Below are positions 25,343 through 33,177 of a stretch of 64,000 nucleotides of DNA, one piece after another. The translations under genes and the position numbers were made by a program. The notes beneath the pieces are model-generated. The model was not told the origin of the DNA. It worked only from the letters and a program-made list of their open reading frames with translations, and did no database searches. Each line of letters starts with the position of its first letter. The first letter of the stretch is position 1. Source of the DNA: Fibrobacter sp. UWR3 (GTDB taxonomy: Bacteria; Fibrobacterota; Fibrobacteria; Fibrobacterales; Fibrobacteraceae); assembly GCF_900143055.1 (NCBI RefSeq), contig NZ_FRCW01000006.1, forward strand, positions 162,340 to 226,339. Reading direction: 5' to 3'.

Positions 25343-26586
25343 AGGGAGACCTCCCCCGCATCCAGGTTTTCTGCGGGAACCAACAAGGTGTCGTCGCGCG
25401 GTTCGGCCGGCTTGTCGCAAACCACGACCTGCTTGCTCACAAGCGGGTCGGCAGCCGCAAAGAGCCCCACGCGGAGCACGGGCCCCATCGGGCGCGCGGC
25501 GGGCGACCAGAGTTCCGGCTCGCGGGCATTTTTTTCGCGTGCATTTTTTTCGCGCGCATGTTTATCGCGAGCATCTCCACGCGAATAGATTTCCGCGCGG
25601 GGTATGCGCGCAAGCGTTTCGAGCAGCGCGCTTTCCGCGTGCGTGCCCGCAATCGAAATTTCATCGTCGCAAACAAAGAGACGCCCGAGAATCCCCCGGT
25701 CAACAAGCCACAGCCCTATTCCCGCAGCAAGCCTGATCATCGGTTCCAGCAGGGACTTTTCGCGCAGGTTCCGCGCCCGCGTATCGATTACAAGCACCAC
25801 GCCCGCGCCGCGTTCGCCCTCGAACTCCTTGGTGAACGGTCGCCCGTAACGGGCGAACGCCCTGTAGTACAGGTCGCGCAGGGAATCGCCCTCGCGGTAT
25901 TCGCGCACGCCCGCAAAATCGAGCCCGCGCATAAAGTTGCTCATCAGGAGCGGCACGAAGGCAAGCCCGCTCTGGCCCGCCGTCAAAAACGGGAAGGCAA
26001 CAAGCTTCTTCGGGCGCGGGTAAACAAGCAGTTCCGCCTCGCCCACCCTGAACGGAAAGCAGAGCATGCCCTTGATTTCGGGAACGGTGAGCGAAACCTT
26101 CGGGATGCGGTAGGCCCCCCAGAACCTGGTGCGGATGCAGGCCCGCAGTTCGCCCGTCTCGCCTGCGGCAAGCCCGCGGATTTCCGGAGAGTTTTCGCCA
26201 GCGAGCGACGGGTCCATGCGGGAGCACGACGCCCACACGCAATCTATTGCGGTTCCGGCCTGGAGGTGCACGGAGACGTAGGCGTTTTCGCCCTCGGTGG
26301 CGTGCTCGATGCGGGAAATTGTACCCGAGACCTTTGTCTTTTTCGCCGTGAGGAAGAGCGACGGGACCAGCGAGAGGAAGAAGAGGAAAACGAAACCCGA
26401 GAACACCCAGGCGGCCCAGAAGCCGGCGAATGCACCCGCGAAAATCGAGAAGAGGAACAGGGCGGCGCAGGCGCGGCCCGGGTACGTGAAATACTCCCCC
26501 CACACGTAGTAGAGGCGCATCAGGAGTCCCGCACGCTTGGGCGCACGGGGTATCGCACCCAGGAACCAGCTCAAGAATCGGCGCAT
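25339..26586 (-). CDS. DUF58 domain protein
   Basis: This 415-residue protein has two N-terminal membrane segments (about residues 40-80), a beta-rich middle, and the DUF58 signature REYREGDSLRDLYYRAFARY followed by VVLVIDTRARN, which begins a vWA-like fold. Its gene lies between moxR and the transglutaminase gene, the usual place. Near residues 335-355 a 15-base tandem repeat encodes the AREKN string. It probably works as a MoxR partner at the membrane. Confidence 0.88.
   Translation of the reverse strand: MRRFLSWFLGAIPRAPKRAGLLMRLYYVWGEYFTYPGRACAALFLFSIFAGAFAGFWAAWVFSGFVFLFFLSLVPSLFLTAKKTKVSGTISRIEHATEGENAYVSVHLQAGTAIDCVWASCSRMDPSLAGENSPEIRGLAAGETGELRACIRTRFWGAYRIPKVSLTVPEIKGMLCFPFRVGEAELLVYPRPKKLVAFPFLTAGQSGLAFVPLLMSNFMRGLDFAGVREYREGDSLRDLYYRAFARYGRPFTKEFEGERGAGVVLVIDTRARNLREKSLLEPMIRLAAGIGLWLVDRGILGRLFVCDDEISIAGTHAESALLETLARIPRAEIYSRGDARDKHAREKNAREKNAREPELWSPAARPMGPVLRVGLFAAADPLVSKQVVVCDKPAEPRDDTLLVPAENLDAGEVSL
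25521..25580. repeat. Four tandem 15-bp units inside the DUF58 gene
   Basis: Units beginning CGCGNGCAT and ending in T-rich or variable tracts repeat four times, encoding (A/D)REKN-type pentapeptides on the minus strand. The unit is a multiple of three and tolerates copy change. Confidence 0.8.
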
Positions 26587-26600
26587 AGTTCCCCGCGGTT

Positions 26601-27509
26601 CTATTTCGGGATTTTCACTTCACGCACGATGGCTTCAAGAATCCGGTGACTCGCCCCCTCGCCCGCATCCTTCGGGAACACGCGGTGTTCCATGACCGGG
26701 TAGAAAACCTTCTGGATGTCGTCGGGGTTCACGAAGTCGCGACCCGCGACATAGGCCGAAGCCCGCGCCATCTTCACCAGGTTGAGGCCTGCGCGGGGGC
26801 TTGCGGCAAGCCTCACTCCCGCATCACTGCGGGTCGCCTGCACAAGCTGTACCGCATAGCGTTCGAGCGCCTCGTCGATATGCACCTTGCGCACATTCTC
26901 GCGAGCCACAAGAATCTCCTGCACGTTCGTAACCGGTTCCAGGCGCGAAAGCGGCGTGCCTTCGCGGTGCCCGTGCAGTATCTGCATTTCGGTCTCGAGA
27001 GTCGGGTACCCGATGGAGAGCCGCACCATGAAGCGGTCCATCTGCGCCTCGGGCAGCGGGAAAACCCCGTGGAACTCCACCGGGTTTTCCGTCGCAAGCA
27101 CAAAGAAGAGTTCGGGCAGCCTGTGGGTCTCACCCTCCAAACTCACCTGGCGTTCTTCCATCGCTTCCAAGAGCGCACTCTGCGTGCGGGGGGATGCGCG
27201 GTTAATCTCGTCGGCCAACAGCACCTGCGTGAACACGGGACCCTTGCGGATTTCAAAATCTCCGGTATTCGCCCTGTACACGGCGCCCCCCGTAACGTCG
27301 GCCGGCAGCAGGTCGGGCGTGAACTGGATGCGGGCAAAGTCCGCCCCTATGGCCACGGCGAGCGCCTTCGCAAGCGTCGTCTTGCCCGTACCGGGAACAT
27401 CCTCGATAAGCACGTGACCGTCGGCTAGGAGCGCCATCACGAGCATTTCAACACTTTCGTGCTTGCCAAGCAGCACGGAATCGAGGGCTTCCAACAAGCG
27501 CTTCACCAT
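26601..27509 (-). CDS. MoxR-family AAA+ ATPase
   Basis: This 302-residue ATPase shows EDVPGTGKTTLAKALA (Walker A, about 40-55), VLLADEINRASPRTQSALLE (Walker B), MEERQVSLEG, and FVLATENPVEFHGVFPLPEA with sensor 1, followed by QMDRFMVRLSIGYP. These are MoxR hallmarks. It acts as a chaperone-like ATPase with its DUF58 partner encoded 14 bases downstream. First gene of the three-gene operon. Confidence 0.94.
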   Translation of the reverse strand: MVKRLLEALDSVLLGKHESVEMLVMALLADGHVLIEDVPGTGKTTLAKALAVAIGADFARIQFTPDLLPADVTGGAVYRANTGDFEIRKGPVFTQVLLADEINRASPRTQSALLEAMEERQVSLEGETHRLPELFFVLATENPVEFHGVFPLPEAQMDRFMVRLSIGYPTLETEMQILHGHREGTPLSRLEPVTNVQEILVARENVRKVHIDEALERYAVQLVQATRSDAGVRLAASPRAGLNLVKMARASAYVAGRDFVNPDDIQKVFYPVMEHRVFPKDAGEGASHRILEAIVREVKIPK

Positions 27510-27553
27510 AACTTACCTGCCTATCTAACTTGAACTTTCCAAAAAATCCGGGC

Positions 27554-29116
27554 CTACACGCCCTGGCTCTCGCGATACTCGCCACCGAACGCCATCCCGC
27601 TCAGCGAAAGGATGGGCGGGAACTGGATGCGTTTTGCCACGGCAATGCCGCGGAATCGCCTGTGCCAAGCACGCATGTCTTCGAGCGCATCGGCCTTCGT
27701 CTTGAAAAGCTTCTTGAAGTACTTCGGGTCCGCCCCGATTTCCCTGCAGAGAGTTCCCTTCTCGAGCAGTTTCTCCGTATCCTCGAGACCATGGTTCTGG
27801 TCCACCCAGTAGGCGAACAGCCTGTCGTGATACGGATACTTGATCGGGTCGCCCTTGCCCTCGTCCACGTTCATCGCCTCGCTGAGTTCAGCACTCGCCG
27901 GGATATCGATGGAGGCCTTCGGGATAATTTCTTTCTTGCGGTTGATGTAGCGGGCCAGTTCGTACACCTGCGTCTTCCACAGGTCACCGAGCGCGCACAT
28001 CACGCCGCAACTGTCGCCGTAAAGCGTGCAGTAGCCGGCAGTGGCCTCGCTCTTGTTGCCGTTGCAGGTGACACCGGCGCCAAGCACGGAGGCAACGGTC
28101 AAGAGCACCGATGCCGAACGCGTACGCGCCTGCAGGTTCTCATAGTTGAGGCCTTCCACCTTGATCTTCTTGTCGCTACGGACAAACTCGCACTTGTCAA
28201 GGCTATCGCAGACCGCATTCAGCATGTCTGAAATCGGGGCCACCATGTAGGGCGTTTTCAGGTTCTTCGCGAGGTCGCGGGCCGCATTCTTCGTCGTGTC
28301 GGAATTGAAGCGGGTCGGCATGTTCACGAGGTACACGTTCTCGGGCCCAATCGCTTCCGCATAAAGGACAGCAGAGACCGCGCTATCGATACCGCCGCTT
28401 GCACCGATGACCATGCGCGCGATATGGAACCGTGCCAGGTTTTCGCGAATCATATACACGAGCGCATCGTGAATCTGGGCAATCCTTTCGGCAGGCTTCG
28501 CGGACTTCGGCGCGGGCTTGCCGTTCAGCGGCAAAGCCTTCACCTTGCCGTTCCTGATTTCGACGAGCGCCTCGCCCGCCTTGAACTGCTCCATGCGGAA
28601 AGCGACCTTGCCGTTCGCGTCGTAGACGCGACTTGCGCCGTCGAGTGCGTAGATGTTCTTGCCAGAATTTTCGGTCCCCACCGCGTTCACGTAGATTACG
28701 GGCTTCCTGTTGTCCTTCGCGAACACACCGCAGACGGCATCCACCTCGCTTTCCTTTTCCAGCGTAAACTGCTGCAGGCCGGAATACACCTCGAAATCAT
28801 GCTCCCAGCCGTCCATATTGCCGTTCACGTAGTGGTTGTACATGCACACGTCGAACTCCTCGCTGCAACCCACCAGAATTTCGATACCCTTCGAGAGTTT
28901 CTGCAAGGCATTTTCCGCATCGCAGCAAGCCTTCTGGAACGACCATTCCGTATTCCTCGAGCCGAGTCCCTCGTAATTCCCGGAAACGGCACAATCCGGG
29001 AACACTACCATTTCCGCACCCGCCTTCTTGGCGCGCGCGACAGCGGCCTTCATCGTCTTGAAATTTTCTTCCGGCTTTCCCGGAACCACGTTCATCTGCG
29101 CTATATAAACCTTCAT
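27554..29116 (-). CDS. nadE: Glutamine-dependent NAD+ synthetase
   Basis: The 520-residue protein joins an N-terminal nitrilase/glutaminase domain (VFPDCAVSGNYEG; active-site CYMYNHY-like region with the Cys near residue 150) to a C-terminal synthetase domain with the PP-loop MVIGASGGIDSAVSAVL. It amidates nicotinic acid adenine dinucleotide to NAD+ with glutamine as nitrogen donor. TLYGDSCGVMCALGDLWKT and the KAREIGADPKYF-like C terminus fit the family. No neighbours in NAD synthesis are present. Confidence 0.93.
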   Translation of the reverse strand: MKVYIAQMNVVPGKPEENFKTMKAAVARAKKAGAEMVVFPDCAVSGNYEGLGSRNTEWSFQKACCDAENALQKLSKGIEILVGCSEEFDVCMYNHYVNGNMDGWEHDFEVYSGLQQFTLEKESEVDAVCGVFAKDNRKPVIYVNAVGTENSGKNIYALDGASRVYDANGKVAFRMEQFKAGEALVEIRNGKVKALPLNGKPAPKSAKPAERIAQIHDALVYMIRENLARFHIARMVIGASGGIDSAVSAVLYAEAIGPENVYLVNMPTRFNSDTTKNAARDLAKNLKTPYMVAPISDMLNAVCDSLDKCEFVRSDKKIKVEGLNYENLQARTRSASVLLTVASVLGAGVTCNGNKSEATAGYCTLYGDSCGVMCALGDLWKTQVYELARYINRKKEIIPKASIDIPASAELSEAMNVDEGKGDPIKYPYHDRLFAYWVDQNHGLEDTEKLLEKGTLCREIGADPKYFKKLFKTKADALEDMRAWHRRFRGIAVAKRIQFPPILSLSGMAFGGEYRESQGV

Positions 29117-29210
29117 GGCTAGCCTCTTGTATATTCAATCCAAATATAAAAAACGCTGCCAGCACAAGACCGGCAACGTCATAATCACTCGATGGCGCTC
29201 TGCCTCTTCA

Positions 29211-30392
29211 CTATTCGTACTCCGGAGCAGTCCAGTCCTCGGGAATCGAGGGATCGTCGGGATCCGAATTGCCGTAGTTGAAGAACGAGCCGGCCTTCCA
29301 TTTCGAGACGGAGCCCATCACGGCCGGAGTGCACTTGCCTCCCAGGCAGCCGGTCACCTTCATCAGCAGCTGGTTGCCGTAGACATCCCACGTTCCCTGC
29401 TTGAGCGCCTTGTTCTCGTTGCCCTTGAAGGCCTTCACCTCGAAGGTGCGGTCGGTGCGCAAGTCAAGAGACCAGGCGAGGCCGCCTTCGTCAGATTCCC
29501 ATTCGCCCTCGAGATCGGCCGCAGGCACTTCGTTATACTTCAATTCGCTCAACGTGCACGAAAGTTCTTCCGCTGATATAGTCAACGTCTTATAATCCGA
29601 ACTTACGGAAGCCGACACCAGCGCATATACGGCACTGCTATAGAATAGCGGGCGCATCAGGAGCTTGCCGCGGTGGATGTCGTAATAGCCGGCAGACCAG
29701 GATACAAGAGAATCGTTCGTTTTTTCGGCATTGCGGACAACATCGGTAGCCACATAGCGACCCTTATAGAAACTATAACCCGTAAAGGTATTCTCGCCGG
29801 TCTTGCAAAAGAGTTCCTTCGATGCAAGGCTGTCGCCGTTCCAGACAACCGAGGAATTCTTCTTGACGGAAGTCTCGCCAACATCCTTGTATTCCCCGCC
29901 ATCCAGGGAATACTGCAGCTGGTCATCCTCGTTCACGATAAATCTCATGGAGTGGTCGGAATCCTTCTCCACCAGCTTTTCCATGGACTTAATCGCATCG
30001 TAATCTATCTTGATAGAAGTAATGGCACCCTGGCTAAAATTGAGCACGCCATCCTTGAAATCGGACGGGGCGGCAAGCCATGCCGTATCAGGAATCCAGA
30101 GAGAGAACAGGCCGTGCTTCTCGCCCGTCGCAAGGTAGATGTCGCGCCCGAACAGGCCCTTGAGGGTCATGTTCTTCTCGAGGTCGTCGAGGGTGGCCGC
30201 GCGTGCACCCTTGGGAATATCCTTCGAGACAGACGAAGAAGACTCGTCTTCAGTGACCGACGAAGATGATTCGGTCTTTTCGCCCGGGGAAGAAAGAATA
30301 TCGTCTTCGGTATCGGACGGAGAACTGTCGCCACAGGCGAACAACGCTAACGACGCGGCGGCAACACCCGCCAACAGGAAAGAATGCTTCAT
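29211..30392 (-). CDS. Lipoprotein with Ser-rich linker, function unknown
   Basis: From the ATG at 30392 (GAGG upstream) the 393-residue product has lipobox LALFAC and an acidic/Ser linker to about residue 50. The rest is beta-rich and near the C terminus contains a lipocalin-like stretch (LEGEWESDEGGLAWS). No catalytic motif was seen. An earlier in-frame ATG at 30443 adds 17 residues before the true signal peptide. The upstream promoter-like element is shared with the lipoprotein at 22796. Confidence 0.8.
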   Translation of the reverse strand: MKHSFLLAGVAAASLALFACGDSSPSDTEDDILSSPGEKTESSSSVTEDESSSSVSKDIPKGARAATLDDLEKNMTLKGLFGRDIYLATGEKHGLFSLWIPDTAWLAAPSDFKDGVLNFSQGAITSIKIDYDAIKSMEKLVEKDSDHSMRFIVNEDDQLQYSLDGGEYKDVGETSVKKNSSVVWNGDSLASKELFCKTGENTFTGYSFYKGRYVATDVVRNAEKTNDSLVSWSAGYYDIHRGKLLMRPLFYSSAVYALVSASVSSDYKTLTISAEELSCTLSELKYNEVPAADLEGEWESDEGGLAWSLDLRTDRTFEVKAFKGNENKALKQGTWDVYGNQLLMKVTGCLGGKCTPAVMGSVSKWKAGSFFNYGNSDPDDPSIPEDWTAPEYE

Positions 30393-30411
30393 ATCATATC
30401 CTCTTTTACAG

Positions 30412-30437
30412 GGAATATACTTTCTTTTAGGGCAAAA
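30412..30437 (-). promoter_or_regulatory. Promoter-like element TTTTGCCC-N10-TATATTCC
   Basis: On the minus strand TTTTGCCC is followed after 10 bases by TATATTCC, about 20 bases before the lipoprotein ATG. It closely matches the element at 22744-22770. Confidence 0.5.
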
Positions 30438-30463
30438 ATGCAAAAAAAAGCAAAAAAACAGGG

Positions 30464-31330
30464 CTAGAGAGCCTTTTCCGGGTTATAATCGAGGTCTTTT
30501 CGCGCGTTTTCGATGTCAGGAACTGCATCGTAGAGGAATCCGGCCAGCGCCTGCTCGGCAGAAACGCGCCGCCCGCCAATCCAGTTCCGGAGTACCGCAA
30601 GCCTTTTCGCAATCCACCAGGGCAGCGGAACCATCAGGTGGCGTTTTCCCGCGGTACGCAAGATGCGCGCCGCCATCCCGGCCATCGTCATGACCTCCGG
30701 ACCCGCAAGCGCATACGTATTCCCGATAGCCTCGGGAGCAAGGCCCGCGGCAGCGATTCCCTTCACGAGGTCGACACTCCGGACGGGCTTCTTGCGCGCC
30801 GTACCGCCCCCCGGGAGCGGGTAGACCGGGAACCTGCAGACAAAGTCCGCATACATCCTGAATTCCACGCCCCCGCCGTCACCAATCACGAGGGTCGGCC
30901 GCACGATGGTCCAGTCGAGCCCGGATTCCCTTACCACAGATTCCCCCGCAAGCTTGCTTGCCCCGTAGGGAGTGAGCACCGGGTAGGTGACCGAAATGCT
31001 GGAGACATAAAGCAGGCGATGCACGCCCGAATCCTGGCAGGCAGAGACCACGTTGCGCGTTCCGCCCGCATTGATGCGCTCGAACGCGGATGCATCCCTC
31101 GAAAGGAGAATTGCCGCCAGGTGGAAAACGCAGTCCACGCCATCGAACGCGGGCCGGATGGAGGCGTAGTCGGCGACATCGCCATAAACAACTTCTACGC
31201 CTTCCGGGAGCAAATCCACGCCGGTATCGCCCGGGAGAGTCAGGACGCGCACACACACTCCGCGTGCCTGAAGTTCCCGGCAGAGCGCCTTCCCTACGAC
31301 GCCTGCACCTCCCGTTACAAGTACCTTCAT
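30464..31330 (-). CDS. Extended SDR NAD(P)-dependent epimerase/dehydratase-like protein
   Basis: This 288-residue protein begins MKVLVTGGAGVVGKALC (Rossmann glycine motif), has DCVFHLAAILLSR and VSSISVTYPVLTPYGASK with the catalytic Tyr-x-x-x-Lys, then KPVRSVDLVKGI and a variable C terminus. It could act on a nucleotide sugar, or be an NmrA/complex-I-assembly-like member; the substrate cannot be told. Its ATG shares one base with the stop of the DnaA-like gene, so translation is probably coupled. Confidence 0.85.
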   Translation of the reverse strand: MKVLVTGGAGVVGKALCRELQARGVCVRVLTLPGDTGVDLLPEGVEVVYGDVADYASIRPAFDGVDCVFHLAAILLSRDASAFERINAGGTRNVVSACQDSGVHRLLYVSSISVTYPVLTPYGASKLAGESVVRESGLDWTIVRPTLVIGDGGGVEFRMYADFVCRFPVYPLPGGGTARKKPVRSVDLVKGIAAAGLAPEAIGNTYALAGPEVMTMAGMAARILRTAGKRHLMVPLPWWIAKRLAVLRNWIGGRRVSAEQALAGFLYDAVPDIENARKDLDYNPEKAL

Positions 31331-32790
31331 CAGGTTTCCAGCATGTAACGGAGGTCCTGTACCCTTCGCGCCAACGCGGCGTCGGATTCCATCATGGATA
31401 CAAGGGACCTTATGGCGGCGATTACCGTGGAATAATCGCGATTAAAAATCTTCCCCACTTCGATTTCGGTTTCGCTTGTGAGTTCGCGGCAGAGGAACAT
31501 GGCCACCTTGCGCGGGATGGAGGCTCCCCTGTCCTGGCGCTTCGACGTGAGCACCACCATGTCGACATTGAACGAAGCGGCGACCGTTTCGCTGATGTTC
31601 TTCAGCGTGAGTGTCGCACCGTCATTCTGCGGGGACACAAGCAACTGCTTCACGCAATACAGGCTCAGTTCCACGCCGTTCAGGCTGTGCATCGCATCGA
31701 GCCAGTTCAGCGTCCCTTCGATAAGGCGGAAGTTCGCACGCGGCGGGATGGAGAGGAACCTGCAGATTTCTTCGCGGTCGTCGCTTGCGAACGGCAAACG
31801 TTCCGACTTCTGGCGGATGACTCCCATACGCGTGTTCAGGTCGGGCTGGTCGACGCCCACCGCCACGCAGTTCTCGAGATGGTTCAGCAGGGCGGAGGTC
31901 AGCTCGGCCACGTCGGAATCGTTCGACGGGCGCGCACCTTCGGCAAGTCGCTTGAACGATGCAGGCTTGCGGTCGCTCGAGAGCAGCACCAGCTTGCCCT
32001 CGTTACGCATCTTGTTTATCGTCTTCGCGAGGAATTCCTGGCAGTAGACGCTCTTCTTGAGCAGCTGGATATCGTCGATGACGAGCACGTCGCATTTCGA
32101 ATAAAGTTGCTGGAACCTTTCGGCCAGTTTGTCGCGGAGTTCCCAGTTCTTCGCCTTCGCCGCCTCGAACACCGAAACCGTATCGCGCAGAAAATCGTAC
32201 GCCTGGCGATAGACGACACGGAACTCGGGCCTATCCTGCACGAGCTTCGCCGCCACCGCCTGCAAGAGGTGGGTCTTGCCGAGGCCCGATGCACCGAAAA
32301 CCAGCAGCGGGTTCATTCCCTTGTCGCCCGGGTTCTCGGCCGCGGCGAGGCATGCCTTGTATGCCGTAGAATTGCACGAGCCCACGACAAAGTTATCGAA
32401 CGTATAGCGCGCATACATCGGGGAACCGAGTGCACGGTTCTTGCGCGGGCGCGCAGGTGCCGCCGGACGCTTTACCGCAGGCTTTGCCGGCGTAAACTTC
32501 ATCTCGGGAACAGGTGCGGACACAGCACGGAGGATCACGCGGTAATCGACAAACGCGCTACCCATGACGCTTGCAAACGCCTTGCGCAAAAGGGAACCAT
32601 AGTGGCTATTTAGCCAGGTTTCACGGAACTTGTCAGGAACAGACAGGCAGACGATTCCTTCTTCCATACCTTCGTAACTCACGGTATCGAGTATGGCCAT
32701 GCCGAAATCGTTGCACTGGGAACGCACGTAGTCGAGCACGGACTGCCAGGGCGACGCTGATAAATTCAATAAGGTAACAGTATTTTCCAC
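31330..32790 (-). CDS. Divergent DnaA-like replication initiator
   Basis: With a GTG start at 32790 the product is 486 residues in the DnaA layout. Domain I begins SPWQSVLDYV, then LSVPDKFRETWLNSHYG; a Pro/Ala/Arg linker follows; YTFDNFVVGS precedes the AAA+ core. Walker A GASGLGKT is at about 166-173, Walker B VLVIDD at 235-240 and sensor 1 SSDR at 271-274. The box VII Arg expected in LxSRF is absent (LTSALLNH, 297-304), and the sensor 2 Arg of EGALNR is Trp (EGTLNW, 358-363). The signature helix reads RDYSTV where DnaA usually has RDHTTV. The frame stays open to 32919 but the extra residues are unlike DnaA. It may be a paralogue or a regulator; see findings. Confidence 0.8.
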   Translation of the reverse strand: MENTVTLLNLSASPWQSVLDYVRSQCNDFGMAILDTVSYEGMEEGIVCLSVPDKFRETWLNSHYGSLLRKAFASVMGSAFVDYRVILRAVSAPVPEMKFTPAKPAVKRPAAPARPRKNRALGSPMYARYTFDNFVVGSCNSTAYKACLAAAENPGDKGMNPLLVFGASGLGKTHLLQAVAAKLVQDRPEFRVVYRQAYDFLRDTVSVFEAAKAKNWELRDKLAERFQQLYSKCDVLVIDDIQLLKKSVYCQEFLAKTINKMRNEGKLVLLSSDRKPASFKRLAEGARPSNDSDVAELTSALLNHLENCVAVGVDQPDLNTRMGVIRQKSERLPFASDDREEICRFLSIPPRANFRLIEGTLNWLDAMHSLNGVELSLYCVKQLLVSPQNDGATLTLKNISETVAASFNVDMVVLTSKRQDRGASIPRKVAMFLCRELTSETEIEVGKIFNRDYSTVIAAIRSLVSMMESDAALARRVQDLRYMLET

Positions 32791-32791
32791 A
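32783..32791 (+). promoter_or_regulatory. DnaA-box-like nonamer overlapping the start codon
   Basis: TTTTCCACA matches the TTWTNCACA DnaA-box pattern and overlaps the proposed GTG start of the DnaA-like gene. It is a single copy, so chance is a real alternative. Confidence 0.3.
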
Positions 32792-33177
32792 ATAAACCAG
32801 TAAAAACGAGAGAGGCAACTATTGGGTTGGGTCAAAAAAAATAGATAACGGCCCCTGCCGAAAAGTTCCTCTTTCGTAAGGTTTTTATAAGCCCCCCGAA
32901 AAAAGCCCAAAAACGGCATTTTGCCCCCAAAAAAAATTTATTACCGCTTCAATCCCCATTTTTGGGGTGTTTAATCACGCAGGAATCAAACTATCATCCC
33001 TACCCAAAGCACAACATATCAACAGAAAAATTTTGAACTATCCCTTGACAAAGAAAATAATGAACAAATTAGCACTATTTTGCCAAAAATCGCCATTTTT
33101 TGTCAAATTTCGGCAATTTTAAAGGTACAAAATTTCGTAACTCGTTGATATTGTTGTCGTTATGTGAGTTTAAAATA
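32792..33177. other. AT-rich intergenic region upstream of the DnaA-like gene
   Basis: This stretch of about 390 bases between the polytopic membrane protein and the DnaA-like gene holds no gene. It contains a CCCCATTTTTGGGG palindrome (32953-32966), poly-A/T tracts, and several TTTTGCC/GGCAAAA motifs. No cluster of DnaA boxes was found, so an origin is not supported. The promoter of the DnaA-like gene should lie here. Confidence 0.5.

Noticed and set aside
32791..32919. N-terminal extension of the DnaA-like protein
   Set aside because: The 43 residues are unlike DnaA domain I, which begins shortly after the GTG at 32790, and the DNA there looks intergenic (T-runs, GGGGGG tracts).
33045..33073. 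Plus-strand promoter TTGACA at 33045
   Set aside because: The spaced -10 (ATTAGC) is poor and no plus-strand gene follows.
32792..33177. Replication origin next to the DnaA-like gene
   Set aside because: Only one DnaA-box-like nonamer, overlapping the start codon, and no box cluster were seen.
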